Shown: positions 1-8,882 of the stretch, piece after piece
Position numbering within the stretch: the first letter of the stretch is position 1
Layout of the letters: each line of letters opens with the position of its first letter
From: Clostridiales bacterium
GTDB taxonomy: Bacteria > Bacillota > Clostridia > Lachnospirales > Lachnospiraceae
Direction: 5' to 3'
Length of the DNA: 64,000 nucleotides
Assembly: GCA_022770525.1 (NCBI GenBank)
Contig: JALEHN010000066.1
Location: 48,614-112,613, forward strand
Notes under the pieces: generated by a model
Seen by the model: the letters and a program-made list of their open reading frames with translations, nothing else
Databases searched by the model: none
Told to the model about the DNA's origin: nothing
Position numbers and translations under genes: made by a program

Positions 1-464
1 AGCCATGCAATCATCTGCTCATCCAGATGGTTTGTCGGTTCGTCAAGAAGAAGTACGTCAAAATCAGACGCCAGCACCTTTGCCATAGCAACCTTTCGGC
101 GCTGTCCGCCGGAAAGATGGGCCATCAGTGCATCGTAATCATCAATCCCCAGTTTTGTCAGATTACTTTGGACTTTCCAGTTTTCATTGTCCGCGCCGTC
201 AAGTGCATAAGACATCACCGTGGCATTCTCGGGAAATTCCGGATTCTGGGCAAGATAAGCAATACGGAGGTTATTCTGACGGATAATCTGACCCAAGTCC
301 GGTGTCTCAAGACCTGCGATCATTCGAAGCAGCGTTGTCTTACCTGTGCCGTTCATACCGATAATTCCGATTTTCTGATACTCTTCTATACCAAATGAAG
401 CATCATCAAATATAACTTTTTCGCCAAATACTTTACTGATATGTTCTATATTAATAATGTTCAT
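1..464 (-). CDS. ABC-F family ATP-binding protein, N-terminal part (cut by window edge)
   Basis: This is the first 154 codons of a soluble ABC-F ATPase, a family that acts on ribosomes or gives antibiotic protection; the rest lies left of base 1. Seen directly: a Walker A motif (GMNGTGKTT) about 35 residues in, the ABC signature LSGGQRRK, and the Walker B/ABC-F hallmark LLLDEPTNHLD just before the edge. The short distance from Walker A to the signature is typical of ABC-F proteins. The ATG at 464 sits 2 bases after the stop of the upstream acetylesterase gene, so the two are probably translated from one message. The specific subfamily cannot be decided without the second domain and linker. 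Confidence 0.88.
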   Translation of the reverse strand, partial: MNIINIEHISKVFGEKVIFDDASFGIEEYQKIGIIGMNGTGKTTLLRMIAGLETPDLGQIIRQNNLRIAYLAQNPEFPENATVMSYALDGADNENWKVQSNLTKLGIDDYDALMAHLSGGQRRKVAMAKVLASDFDVLLLDEPTNHLDEQMIAW

Positions 465-466
465 CT

Positions 467-2002
467 TCAACCGTTCTCCCTGTCACTTATTTTAAATTCC
501 CGGTAAAATGGCATCGCCGGCAGTCCCGCGCTGTTAAACAGATTAACTTCGACATAATCCATTTCCGCAAATGATACTGTACATAAGCCATTGACCTGCC
601 TGTCCACAGTGATGGATAAACAATCCCCCTCTGCCTTTGCGGACAGCACCTTCAAATCTTCATGGTTAACAGTCATTTTTAAGCCGTTCACCTGATCTGA
701 AGTCAGTAAAAGCCCATCACCTGCCCGGTCAAACTTTAACAAAATCGTCTGATTCTTAGCCTCGCAGGATATGCACTTTGGCGGTCTGCAGACAATGTCT
801 TCCCCATAGACACATCCTCTTGCAAGCAGTGAAAGGCGCTCCCCGACCTCCTTTTTATGCTTCGGATGAATATCCTCATACATTCCAAGATCCATCACCG
901 ATGTCATGTAAACATCACTGACATTTTCTGAAACCATTTCCTGCCTTCTGCGGACTTCAGGATAGTTCTCGCCCGTACACGCAAGCCATCGTCCAAACGG
1001 CGCCAGCTGTACAATTAAAAACGGCAGATGATCATGCCACGTATCACGCCAGCACTCAATCATCCGTTCCAGAATTTTGTCATACAGCGGCGCATGGTGT
1101 TCATCGGATTCCCCCTGATACCAGAGCACGCCTTTAACCGAAAAAGGCGCGACTTTTTCTACCATCTGATGAAAAAGCCCCGACGGCCGGTTCTGATGCC
1201 ATGGCCCCAAAGGTATAAAAGGATCATTGCAGTGTTCTTCCATCCACAGCTTTTGCTGCCTTTCATCAAGGCCGTACATCATCGGCTTCCATTCGTCCTG
1301 ATGTTTCGGACTGTCTTCAAAAGCAAAAGCTTCCATCGCTTCATGCCGCAGACTGTCCATGTCTTTTCCAGCCATTTCCCGTGCGTATTCCTCTAATATA
1401 ATATTGTACGGAGTCTCCTTTAAATAAGATTCCTCAATCCACGCACCGGCCGGTGTTCCGCCCCAGTTACATCCGATAATTCCAACAGGCACATGAATCA
1501 CGGGCTGCAGTGCTTTTGCAAAACAATACCCCGGTGCTGAAAAGGTTTCCCACGCACTGTCACCTTCAAAAAACCAGTAACCACTGTCGGAAATGTCCTT
1601 TTGCTGGCCTTCAAATGCAAGGCGGGGCACATTAAACATTCTGATTTTTAAGTTTTTCTCTGTTTTTTGTATAGTATCCCACTGGGCATCATATCTTAAG
1701 AAATACTCCATATTGGACTGTCCTGCCGCAATCCATACATCACCGACGGCAATATCCCGGATCACTTTTTCAGGAAATCCCGGAATATCTGTTTTCACAG
1801 TCATAAAAAGCCCCTCTGCCGGACCATGGGACGTCAAAAGGCACTGCCACCGATGATTTTTGATCACACATGAAGCCTTCATTTTGTCAAATACAACTTC
1901 GACAACTGCATTTTCCGGTCCCTGACCCCATACAATGATCTGTTTATCTCTCTGAATAACCATATGGTCTTTAAACAATGGCGCAAGTTCTAAATAATCC
2001 AT
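467..2002 (-). CDS. Sialate O-acetylesterase-like SGNH hydrolase
   Basis: This is a predicted carbohydrate O-acetylesterase of the SGNH superfamily that would remove acetyl groups from sialic acids or other acetylated sugars. With the start at 2002 (511 aa) the catalytic serine motif GQSNM lies at residues 94-98, the family motif WYQGES at 294-299, and the terminal DIHP block, supplying the catalytic His, at about 377-380. The frame is open to 2080, but the ATG at 2002 has GAGGTGG just upstream and the extra 26 residues do not look like family sequence. No signal peptide is visible, so it is probably cytoplasmic and acts on imported sugars. It is followed directly by the ABC-F gene. The substrate is inferred from family only. 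Confidence 0.85.
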   Translation of the reverse strand: MDYLELAPLFKDHMVIQRDKQIIVWGQGPENAVVEVVFDKMKASCVIKNHRWQCLLTSHGPAEGLFMTVKTDIPGFPEKVIRDIAVGDVWIAAGQSNMEYFLRYDAQWDTIQKTEKNLKIRMFNVPRLAFEGQQKDISDSGYWFFEGDSAWETFSAPGYCFAKALQPVIHVPVGIIGCNWGGTPAGAWIEESYLKETPYNIILEEYAREMAGKDMDSLRHEAMEAFAFEDSPKHQDEWKPMMYGLDERQQKLWMEEHCNDPFIPLGPWHQNRPSGLFHQMVEKVAPFSVKGVLWYQGESDEHHAPLYDKILERMIECWRDTWHDHLPFLIVQLAPFGRWLACTGENYPEVRRRQEMVSENVSDVYMTSVMDLGMYEDIHPKHKKEVGERLSLLARGCVYGEDIVCRPPKCISCEAKNQTILLKFDRAGDGLLLTSDQVNGLKMTVNHEDLKVLSAKAEGDCLSITVDRQVNGLCTVSFAEMDYVEVNLFNSAGLPAMPFYREFKISDRENG

Positions 2003-2121
2003 GATTTTCCACCTCATTAACTCTGTAAAAATCCGTTGATCAACATCTTTTAGACCTGATTCTCTGAAATATTCTATCATAATCCCTGCTTTTTGTCACG
2101 GAAATGCATACGAAAACCCTA

Positions 2122-2150
2122 TTTACATCAGCGCTTTAAAGTGCTATAAT
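2122..2150 (+). promoter_or_regulatory. Sigma-A promoter of the aminotransferase gene
   Basis: A -35 box TTTACA (2122-2127) and a perfect -10 box TATAAT (2145-2150) are separated by 17 bp. It implies a leader of about 125 nt before the start at 2283. It lies in the divergent gap between the acetylesterase and aminotransferase genes. Confidence 0.8.
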
Positions 2151-2282
2151 GTCTTCAGATTTTTCAAGGCAGAATGATGCGCATTCGTCTCATCGTTTAA
2201 GTCACGGTACTTGCAGCCGGTACATAAACCTGCTCTGAATAGATACATCTAAATTAAATATTTACTTCCGGAGGAATTAACA

Positions 2283-3470
2283 ATGATTTCAAAACGTCTG
2301 CGCGCCTCTTTAGACGGCGCCGTATGCATCAGAGATATTTTTGAAGAGGGAAAGAAACTTGCCGCAATCTATGGCAAAGAAAACATATTTAACTTCAGCA
2401 TCGGCAACCCGAACGTAGAACCGCCGGCCATAGTTAATGAAACTATGAAAGAAGTACTTGATACAGAGGAACCTTTAACCTTGCACGGCTATCCTGCCAA
2501 TGTCGGTCATCCGGATGTCCGCCGCTGTGTTGCCGGGCATCTGAACAAAAAGTTTGGTATGCATTATGATGAAAACGGCATCATCATGACAAGCGGCGCT
2601 GCTTCCGCATTATCTATCCTTTGCAACACATTTTTGGATATTGATGATGAAGTCATCACCTTCGCCCCATATTTCTGGGAATATAAAAGCTATGTTGAAA
2701 CCCTTTACGGCAAACTTGTCCCTGCACTGTGCGACCAGAAAACACTTCAGCCGGACCCTGAAACGTTTGAAGCTGCTTTCACACCTAAAACCCGAATGGT
2801 GTTTATCAACAATCCGAATAATCCGACAGGTGCCGTATATACTGAAGAATCTATCAAAAAAGTGGCCGAAATCATGGAACGCAAACAAAAGGAATACGGT
2901 CATCCGATTTACCTGATATCCGATGAACCATACCGACTGCTGGCTTACGGCGGCTTAGAAGTTCCTTATCTGCCGCTGTATTATAAAAATACGATTGTTG
3001 TTTATTCTTACAGTAAAACATTATCCATACCCGGTGAACGTGTCGGCTATATCGCCCTTTCTGATGATGTTGCGGATTATCAGGATATTATCGCCGGCAT
3101 CACCGCATCGATCCGGTATCTTGGCTATGTCAACGCACCGTCACTGCAGCAGAAAATTTTGCTCAAATGTGTTGATGCATCGGTCGATGTCAGCATTTAT
3201 GAAAAGAACAGAGATTTACTCTATCATTCACTGACAGACATCGGTTATGACTGTATCCATCCGGACGGCGCTTTTTATCTGTTTATGCGCTCTCTTGAAC
3301 CGGACGACTTCGAATTTTGCCAGAAAGCCAAAGAAGAACGTATTCTTATGGCTCCGGGCACCGCTTTTTCAGGTCCGGGCTTTGTCCGCATTTCCTACTG
3401 TGTGCCTTATGAAGTCGTTGAACGCAGTATACCTGCATTTAAAAGACTCTATGACAAATATCAGAAGTAA
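2283..3470 (+). CDS. Pyridoxal-phosphate aminotransferase, class I/II (aspartate aminotransferase-like)
   Basis: This is a 395-residue PLP-dependent aminotransferase, probably transferring an amino group between an amino acid and a 2-oxo acid. Seen directly: the NNPNNPTG loop around residue 176, the Schiff-base lysine in YSYSKT (Lys245), and the phosphate-binding Arg in GERVGY just after it. Length is normal for fold-type I class I enzymes. The start is supported by GGAGG 8 bases upstream and by a strong promoter at 2122-2150. The gene is monocistronic and ends in a 20-bp hairpin. Substrate preference (Asp, aromatic, Ala) cannot be told from sequence alone. Confidence 0.9.
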   Translation: MISKRLRASLDGAVCIRDIFEEGKKLAAIYGKENIFNFSIGNPNVEPPAIVNETMKEVLDTEEPLTLHGYPANVGHPDVRRCVAGHLNKKFGMHYDENGIIMTSGAASALSILCNTFLDIDDEVITFAPYFWEYKSYVETLYGKLVPALCDQKTLQPDPETFEAAFTPKTRMVFINNPNNPTGAVYTEESIKKVAEIMERKQKEYGHPIYLISDEPYRLLAYGGLEVPYLPLYYKNTIVVYSYSKTLSIPGERVGYIALSDDVADYQDIIAGITASIRYLGYVNAPSLQQKILLKCVDASVDVSIYEKNRDLLYHSLTDIGYDCIHPDGAFYLFMRSLEPDDFEFCQKAKEERILMAPGTAFSGPGFVRISYCVPYEVVERSIPAFKRLYDKYQK

Positions 3471-3473
3471 CAA

Positions 3474-3517
3474 AGATGCACTTGTGTGTCCGCCCAAGCG
3501 GACACACAAGTGCATCT
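3474..3517. terminator. Perfect 20-bp hairpin between convergent genes
   Basis: Two 20-base arms (3474-3493 and 3498-3517) are perfectly complementary around a CCAA loop. It begins 3 bases after the aminotransferase stop and lies downstream of the convergent mgtC-like gene, so it could end transcription from both sides. Neither side has a good T-tract, so a processing or stability role is possible. Confidence 0.65.
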
Positions 3518-3572
3518 TCATCTCCGCTCAGGGACACCTTAATTACAAAAGGCGCCACTGGGCGGTTTCTCT

Positions 3573-4262
3573 CTACATACCTACAGATTTAACAAACTCA
3601 TTTTTCTCAACAAAATCAAGGACAAAGGACCATTCTACTTCTGTGGAATGTTTCAGCAAAAACCTTATCGTGATCGTACTGTTTTTATGTTTGACAACAT
3701 GGCACTTTTTCACATTCAGATCAAGCTTTCCAAGCTCCTCCTTTAATTTATCCAATACCCCCGGTTCATTGTAAACCGTCACAAGAAGTGAATCCATCAC
3801 AAAACTTTCCGCGATATTTGACCGGTGAAGACTGAAGTGTACAACAATAATCATCATTGTCGACACCAGACTGACTGTATACATACCGGCGCCGGTCGCA
3901 AGACCGACACCTGCGGTTGCCCATATGCCTGCTGCAGTTGTAAGTCCTTTAACCGTATCATTTTTAAAAAATATAACACCGGCACCAAGGAAACTGATAC
4001 CCGTAATGACCTGAGAAGCAATTCTTGAAGCATCAAGCTGAATCGAATCATAAACAACCACATCGAAAAATCCGTACTTTGAAACAATCATCACAAGCGC
4101 CGCACCGATCGCCACAATGACATGGGTTCTGATTCCTGCCTCCTTCTGCTTCTTTGTCCGCTCAAGTCCGATCAGAGCCCCGCAGAAACCGGCGAGCAAA
4201 AGCCTTGCAATATAACCCAGTGACCCAGTAATATCCTGAAGTGCAAAATCTAAAAAAGTCAT
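3573..4262 (-). CDS. MgtC/SapB family membrane protein
   Basis: This is a 229-residue integral membrane protein of the MgtC/SapB family, linked in other bacteria to Mg2+ homeostasis and modulation of ATP synthase. The N-terminal half carries the family block with GALIGLERTKKQKEAGIRTH (about residues 30-49) and four or five hydrophobic segments, including the FLGAGVIF stretch. The C-terminal about 80 residues are soluble and resemble the ACT-like regulatory domain of MgtC proteins. The start has a G-rich ribosome site. A promoter at 4295-4323 drives it divergently from the LysR gene, so that regulator may control it. Confidence 0.88.
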   Translation of the reverse strand: MTFLDFALQDITGSLGYIARLLLAGFCGALIGLERTKKQKEAGIRTHVIVAIGAALVMIVSKYGFFDVVVYDSIQLDASRIASQVITGISFLGAGVIFFKNDTVKGLTTAAGIWATAGVGLATGAGMYTVSLVSTMMIIVVHFSLHRSNIAESFVMDSLLVTVYNEPGVLDKLKEELGKLDLNVKKCHVVKHKNSTITIRFLLKHSTEVEWSFVLDFVEKNEFVKSVGM

Positions 4263-4294
4263 TTTACGCCCCCCAATACTTTAATTCTCGCTTT

Positions 4295-4323
4295 ACTATA
4301 TCAATTTTTAATGATAAAATCAA
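4295..4323 (-). promoter_or_regulatory. Promoter of the mgtC-like gene
   Basis: Reading leftward, TTGATT (4323-4318), 17 bp, then TATAGT (4300-4295). It lies about 33 bases upstream of the ATG at 4262, in the divergent gap with the LysR regulator. Confidence 0.65.
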
Positions 4324-4465
4324 ATTATATTTTTTTACTTTTACATAAATATTTTTTATACAATATAAGTATCACGGAATCAGCTGTTTGATACGATACA
4401 CAATACCATGAAGGAGCGTTTTGTGGATATGCCACTTTATTATAATACCGGAAAAGGAGTTTTTT

Positions 4466-5368
4466 ATGATTGATTCCAAGTTTACCACATTATTGACAGT
4501 TATCAAAACAGGCAGTTTTACAAAAGCAGCAGAAATGCTCAGTCTGACACAGCCTGCCATCAGCCATCATATCCACAGTCTGGAAAGTGAATACAAGATT
4601 CAGATGTTTTATACAAAAGGCAGAAAGTTAAAACTGACACCGGAGGGTAAAATTCTTGAAAAATATGCTAAAAAGCAGCAAAGCCTGTACAAATCCATGC
4701 TTAAAGAACTTAAAGAATGTGCCGAAGGCGAGCGTCCGTTTAAAATCGGCCTTACACCCACAGCAGAAAACAATCTCGTTCCCAATGTGATTGCCCGCTA
4801 CTGCACAGCTCATCCGGAAATAAAAATATCAATCATTTCGGATACGATTAAAAAACTGCATACAAAGCTTATTAACCGCGAACTGGACTTTGCCATCATC
4901 GAAGGTTCAATATCAGATTCCGAGCTGGAAAGCCGGCTTTTATCCACCGATTATCTCTGCCTTGTTGTATCGCCCAAACATCCTTTTGCCAATGTTTCAG
5001 AGGCCTCTCTTGAGGATATTAAAAGACTGCCGCTGATCATGCGCCCCCAGTCCGCAGGTACACGTCAGCTTTTTGAATCCTTTCTTTCGGTCAATAACGA
5101 GACATTAAAAAATTTCAATATCATGATGGAAATCGATAACGTAAGCACCTTGAAAGCTTTAGTTATGTCCAATGTCGGCGCCTCCATCGTCGCCCACAGT
5201 TTCTGCATCACTGAGGCCAGGCAGGGACGCCTGAACATTATTCCGATCAAAGACCTGAACATCAGCCGTGAAATTAACATCATCTACCATAAAGATTTCA
5301 TGCATACACCTGTTATTGACGAATTGTGTGCGCTCTATGGCGATGCATTACTGTACACAGGCATGTAA
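4466..5368 (+). CDS. LysR family transcriptional regulator
   Basis: This is a 300-residue LysR-type regulator. The N-terminal winged helix-turn-helix is clear (TGSFTKAAEMLSLTQPAISH, about residues 15-34), followed by the linker helix and a periplasmic-binding-protein-like effector domain from about residue 90. The frame opens at 4421, but the ATG at 4466 has AAAGGAG 6 bases upstream and gives the canonical LysR N-terminus. It is transcribed divergently from the mgtC-like gene, the usual arrangement for a LysR protein and its target, so regulation of that gene is inferred. The effector is unknown. Confidence 0.9.
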   Translation: MIDSKFTTLLTVIKTGSFTKAAEMLSLTQPAISHHIHSLESEYKIQMFYTKGRKLKLTPEGKILEKYAKKQQSLYKSMLKELKECAEGERPFKIGLTPTAENNLVPNVIARYCTAHPEIKISIISDTIKKLHTKLINRELDFAIIEGSISDSELESRLLSTDYLCLVVSPKHPFANVSEASLEDIKRLPLIMRPQSAGTRQLFESFLSVNNETLKNFNIMMEIDNVSTLKALVMSNVGASIVAHSFCITEARQGRLNIIPIKDLNISREINIIYHKDFMHTPVIDELCALYGDALLYTGM

Positions 5369-5382
5369 TTCGGTATTTACCC

Positions 5383-5410
5383 TTGAAAATTCTATTTTTC
5401 CATGTATAAT
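5383..5410 (+). promoter_or_regulatory. Sigma-A promoter of the ABC-F gene
   Basis: TTGAAA (5383-5388), a 16-bp spacer and a perfect TATAAT (5405-5410). It starts just after the LysR stop, so the ABC-F gene has its own transcript. Confidence 0.75.
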
Positions 5411-5455
5411 AAGTATGGCAGTTAAGAGAAAAAAAGTTTTAATAAGGAGTTATCT

Positions 5456-7096
5456 ATGATCAGTGCTAACAATGTAACACTGCGCCTCGGAAAGCGGGCG
5501 CTGTTTGAAGATGTCAATATTAAATTCACAGAAGGAAACTGTTACGGTCTTATCGGTGCGAACGGTGCCGGTAAATCTACATTTTTAAAGATATTATCCG
5601 GCGCATTGGAACCGAGTAAGGGCGATGTAACCATGAATCAGGGCGAACGCCTCTCCGTTCTTTCTCAGGATCATTATAAATATGATGATTATCAGGTACT
5701 TGATACGGTCATTATGGGCAATGCCCGCCTTTATGAAATCATGAAGGAAAAAGAACAGATATATATGAAGGAAGATTTCAGTGAAGAAGACGGCATCCGT
5801 GCCAGTGAGCTTGAAGCCGAATTCGGCGAATTAAACGGCTGGGAAGCTGAAAGTGACGCCGCAATTCTTTTAAACGGCTTGGGCATTGACAGCGATCTTC
5901 ATTACAGCTATCTTCGTGACCTTGACGGCGGACAGAAAGTCAAAGTTCTCCTTGCTCAGGCACTTTTCGGCAATCCTGATGTCCTTCTTTTAGACGAACC
6001 GACCAACCATCTGGATCTGGATGCCATTGCATGGCTTGAAGAATTTTTGATTAATTTTGAAAATACGGTGATTGTTGTCTCCCATGACCGTTACTTTTTA
6101 AATAAAGTCTGCACCCATATTGCAGATATTGATTATGGCAAGATCCAGCTTTATTCAGGCAACTATGATTTCTGGTATGAATCAAGTCAGCTGATGATCA
6201 AGCAGATGAAGGAAGCCAATAAAAAGAAAGAAGAAAAAATCAAAGAATTGCAGGAATTTATCCAGCGTTTCTCTGCCAATGCCTCCAAATCCAAGCAGGC
6301 AACATCAAGAAAGCGTGCCCTGGAAAAGATACAGCTTGATGAAATCCGTCCTTCAAGCCGCAAGTATCCTTATATTGATTTCAAACCAAATCGTGAAATC
6401 GGCAATGAAGTGCTGCAGGTGGAAGGTATATCAAAAACAATCGACGGCGTCAAAGTCCTTGACAACATTTCTTTCACCCTAGGCCGCGAAGATAAAGTTG
6501 CTTTCGTTGGTCCAAATGTCAATGCTACGACAACACTGTTTAAAATTCTCATGGGCGAAATGGAACCTGATGAAGGCAGTTACAAATGGGGCGTTACGAC
6601 CTCTCAGGCTTACTTCCCTAAAGATAATTCCGCTGAGTTCGCCAGCGATGACACCATCGTTGACTGGCTGATGCCGTATTCACCTGAAAAAGATGTAACT
6701 TATGTCCGCGGTTTTCTCGGCCGCATGCTCTTCTCCGGCGAAGAAGGACTCAAAAAACTTCGCGTACTTTCCGGCGGTGAGCGTGTCCGGGTTACATTAT
6801 CCAAAATGATGATGACCGGTGCCAACGTCCTTGTGATGGACGAACCGACCAACCATTTGGACATGGAATCCATAACCGCGTTAAATAATGGTCTGATTAA
6901 ATATCCGGGCGTTCTTTTATTTACATCTCAGGATCATCAGTTTGTCCAGACAACAGCCAACCGTATCATGGAAATCACGGCTGCAGGGCTGATTGACAAG
7001 CAGTGTACCTACGACGAATATCTCGAAAATGACGAGATGGCAAGAAAACGTCAGATCATGAACATGGATGATATGAAAGAGGACGATGAAGAATAA
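5456..7096 (+). CDS. ABC-F ATPase (YkpA/YbiT-like) with a degenerate second ATP site
   Basis: This is a 546-residue duplicated ABC ATPase of the ABC-F type, expected to act on the ribosome and with no membrane domain. Domain 1 is intact: Walker A GANGAGKS (34-41), signature-like DLDGGQ, and LLLDEPTNHLD. The inter-domain linker (about 240-300) is charged and helical. Domain 2 keeps the signature LSGGERVR and Walker B VMDEPTNHLD. Its Walker A reads GPNVNATTT (352-360), losing the P-loop glycines and the lysine, and the H-loop His is Gln492 (TSQDH). ATP site 2 is therefore probably unable to hydrolyse. The start has AAGGAG 6 bases upstream. It is monocistronic and ends in strong terminators. Confidence 0.9.
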   Translation: MISANNVTLRLGKRALFEDVNIKFTEGNCYGLIGANGAGKSTFLKILSGALEPSKGDVTMNQGERLSVLSQDHYKYDDYQVLDTVIMGNARLYEIMKEKEQIYMKEDFSEEDGIRASELEAEFGELNGWEAESDAAILLNGLGIDSDLHYSYLRDLDGGQKVKVLLAQALFGNPDVLLLDEPTNHLDLDAIAWLEEFLINFENTVIVVSHDRYFLNKVCTHIADIDYGKIQLYSGNYDFWYESSQLMIKQMKEANKKKEEKIKELQEFIQRFSANASKSKQATSRKRALEKIQLDEIRPSSRKYPYIDFKPNREIGNEVLQVEGISKTIDGVKVLDNISFTLGREDKVAFVGPNVNATTTLFKILMGEMEPDEGSYKWGVTTSQAYFPKDNSAEFASDDTIVDWLMPYSPEKDVTYVRGFLGRMLFSGEEGLKKLRVLSGGERVRVTLSKMMMTGANVLVMDEPTNHLDMESITALNNGLIKYPGVLLFTSQDHQFVQTTANRIMEITAAGLIDKQCTYDEYLENDEMARKRQIMNMDDMKEDDEE

Positions 7097-7121
7097 CAAA
7101 GAGTCACTAAGTGGCTCTTTG
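7097..7121 (+). terminator. Hairpin immediately after the ABC-F stop
   Basis: Arms of 12 bases with one G-T wobble start on the base after the stop codon. Two further GC-rich small hairpins follow between 7120 and 7160. It starts with the same CAAAGA sequence directly after a TAA stop as the hairpin at 3474. Confidence 0.5.
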
Positions 7122-7186
7122 CGCGCCCGTGCGGGCACGCAGGCGGTTAACGCCGCCTGCTCAAAAGAAAGCAATTTAGAAGTGAT

Positions 7187-7223
7187 GGTGTAACCTCAGG
7201 AGATCAGGTTACACCGTTTTTTT
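7187..7223 (+). terminator. Rho-independent terminator of the ABC-F gene
   Basis: Perfect 10-bp arms (7187-7196 and 7206-7215) enclose a 9-base loop, followed by G and seven T residues (7217-7223). This is a textbook intrinsic terminator. Confidence 0.9.
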
Positions 7224-7324
7224 AGTTTGTTTCGCTTTCCTTCACTGATACAATGAACTTCTTTTGTTCCAATACTTTATTTTATTTGCTTTGCAGTTAA
7301 TTCACAATCATAAACCAGAAATAG

Positions 7325-7433
7325 GTACAAATAATAAAGTAAATAAATTGCATGTAAGTGCAAATAATAAATCAAATAAGTTACACTCAAGTGCAAATAA
7401 TAGCACAAACAAACTATATATAGGTACAAATAT
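7325..7433. repeat. 33-bp minisatellite, 3.3 copies, upstream of the AAA+ gene
   Basis: Units at 7325-7357, 7358-7390, 7391-7423 and a partial unit from 7424. Each begins with GTRCAAATAATA and varies towards its end. The period is exactly 33, so a short reading frame across it encodes an 11-residue repeat, but that frame (7264-7485) has no ribosome site and is not called a gene. The array stops 14 bases before the -35 box of the AAA+ gene, so it could be a regulator-binding array. The rest of 7224-7446 is AT-rich with no gene seen. Confidence 0.8.
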
Positions 7434-7446
7434 CTTTAAATATAAC

Positions 7447-7475
7447 TTGATAATTGGTGAAAATTATACTATAAT
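7447..7475 (+). promoter_or_regulatory. Sigma-A promoter of the AAA+/DUF4143 gene
   Basis: TTGATA (7447-7452), 17 bp, then a perfect TATAAT (7470-7475). The ribosome site GGAGG and the ATG at 7506 follow about 20-30 bases later. Confidence 0.75.
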
Positions 7476-7505
7476 TTATATATAAAATATCTCGGAGGTT
7501 CACTT

Positions 7506-8882
7506 ATGGAACGAAATGCATTGCAGAAACTGATAGAGTGGAATAACAATAAACGAAAAAAGCCCTTAATTGTTTGGGGCGCAAGACAGGTTGGCAAAAC
7601 ATATCTTGTTAAAGATATGTTTGCAGAAACTTATTACAAGGATAATTACATTTATATTGACTGCAAAATCGAAGATGAAGTACGTGCGTTTTGTTCCAAG
7701 ACCGCAAATGCAAAAAAAATCATTGAATACCTGTCTCTTTTCAAAGGCAAACAAATAGATGAAAATATGCTTTTGATTTTTGACGAAGTGCAGGAATGTC
7801 CCAACATTGTATCTTCTCTTAAATATTTCTGCCAGGATTTCAGACAAATTCCCGTAATAGCAACCGGATCAATGGTGCGCATTAAAATTCAGAGGGAAAC
7901 GCACAAAAGAGGTTCAAGGGACAACGATAAATTTCTTTTTCCCGTCGGAAAAATAAACCAAATGACGATTTATCCTATGACCTTTGACGAATTTTTAATG
8001 AACAGTAACAAAATGCTCTATAATACTGTTAAAAAGGCTTATGAAAGCAGAACGCCGCTTGATTCGAAAATCCACGAGCTGACAATGGAACAGGTATATA
8101 AATATCTTCTTGTCGGCGGTATGCCCGAAGCAGTTGAAGCCTATGTTGATGACGAAAATCTCTTTGAGTCGAGAGAAATCCTCAAGGTTTTATATGACAA
8201 TTATCTTTCTGATATGGAATTGTATCAGGCAAGCCAGGAAGCTGTTTTGCGTTCCCGTACCTTGTTTCAAAATATTTATAAAGAGCTCAACAAGGAGTCT
8301 AAGAATTTCTCACCGGGACTTATTGAGGAAAAAAGTAAAACAAGAGATTATGCAACTTCTATACAATGGCTTACCATGGCACATATCATAAATCAATCTT
8401 TTCAGCTGAAAGAACATATCACTATGCCGCTAATGCCGGATAACGAAAGCAACTTCCGCCTGTTTCTCGGTGATATAGGAATGTTCTCATACCAAAGCGG
8501 CATCAACGCAGCTTCGTTTATATCCAACGAAAAAGAAAATACGCTGTCCGGCATTTTTTTTGAAAACTTTGTAGCAAACGAATTGATTGCAAAAGAACAC
8601 AAGCTTTTCTATTGGCGTGGCAAAGCCTCTGCCGAACTTGAATTTATTGTTGAATCCGATAACAAGCTGTATCCGATCGATGTTAAGAAAGGCAGAGGTA
8701 CATTAAACTCTCTTGAAAAGTTTTCAAATCATAATAAGTTTGCATATGCAATTAAGATTTCAAAAAACAATTACGGTTATAACGCAGAGCAAAAACTGCT
8801 CACAATCCCGTTTTACTTTATCCCTTTTATAGCCAAAGACCTTGCAGACGGAACGATGGAGCCCCCATGCACTTCTGAATGA
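7506..8882 (+). CDS. AAA+ ATPase with C-terminal DUF4143 (PD-(D/E)XK-like) domain
   Basis: This is a 458-residue protein of the AAA_14/DUF4143 family, widespread in gut Clostridia and Bacteroidetes with no settled function. Seen directly: Walker A GARQVGKT (25-32), Walker B LLIFDEVQE (about 89-97), a sensor-1 region IATGSMV, and a C-terminal domain from about residue 330 containing ELEFIVE and YPIDVKKG, which fits the E...K core of a nuclease-like fold. Base composition is visibly more AT-rich than its neighbours, suggesting transfer. Its TGA ends at 8882 and the next gene's stop starts at 8883 on the other strand, exactly where that gene appears truncated. Confidence 0.85.
   Translation: MERNALQKLIEWNNNKRKKPLIVWGARQVGKTYLVKDMFAETYYKDNYIYIDCKIEDEVRAFCSKTANAKKIIEYLSLFKGKQIDENMLLIFDEVQECPNIVSSLKYFCQDFRQIPVIATGSMVRIKIQRETHKRGSRDNDKFLFPVGKINQMTIYPMTFDEFLMNSNKMLYNTVKKAYESRTPLDSKIHELTMEQVYKYLLVGGMPEAVEAYVDDENLFESREILKVLYDNYLSDMELYQASQEAVLRSRTLFQNIYKELNKESKNFSPGLIEEKSKTRDYATSIQWLTMAHIINQSFQLKEHITMPLMPDNESNFRLFLGDIGMFSYQSGINAASFISNEKENTLSGIFFENFVANELIAKEHKLFYWRGKASAELEFIVESDNKLYPIDVKKGRGTLNSLEKFSNHNKFAYAIKISKNNYGYNAEQKLLTIPFYFIPFIAKDLADGTMEPPCTSE

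Noticed and set aside
7264..7485. 73-codon frame across the 33-bp repeats
   Set aside because: No ribosome site, extreme composition, and the apparent protein repeat follows from the DNA repeat having a length divisible by three.
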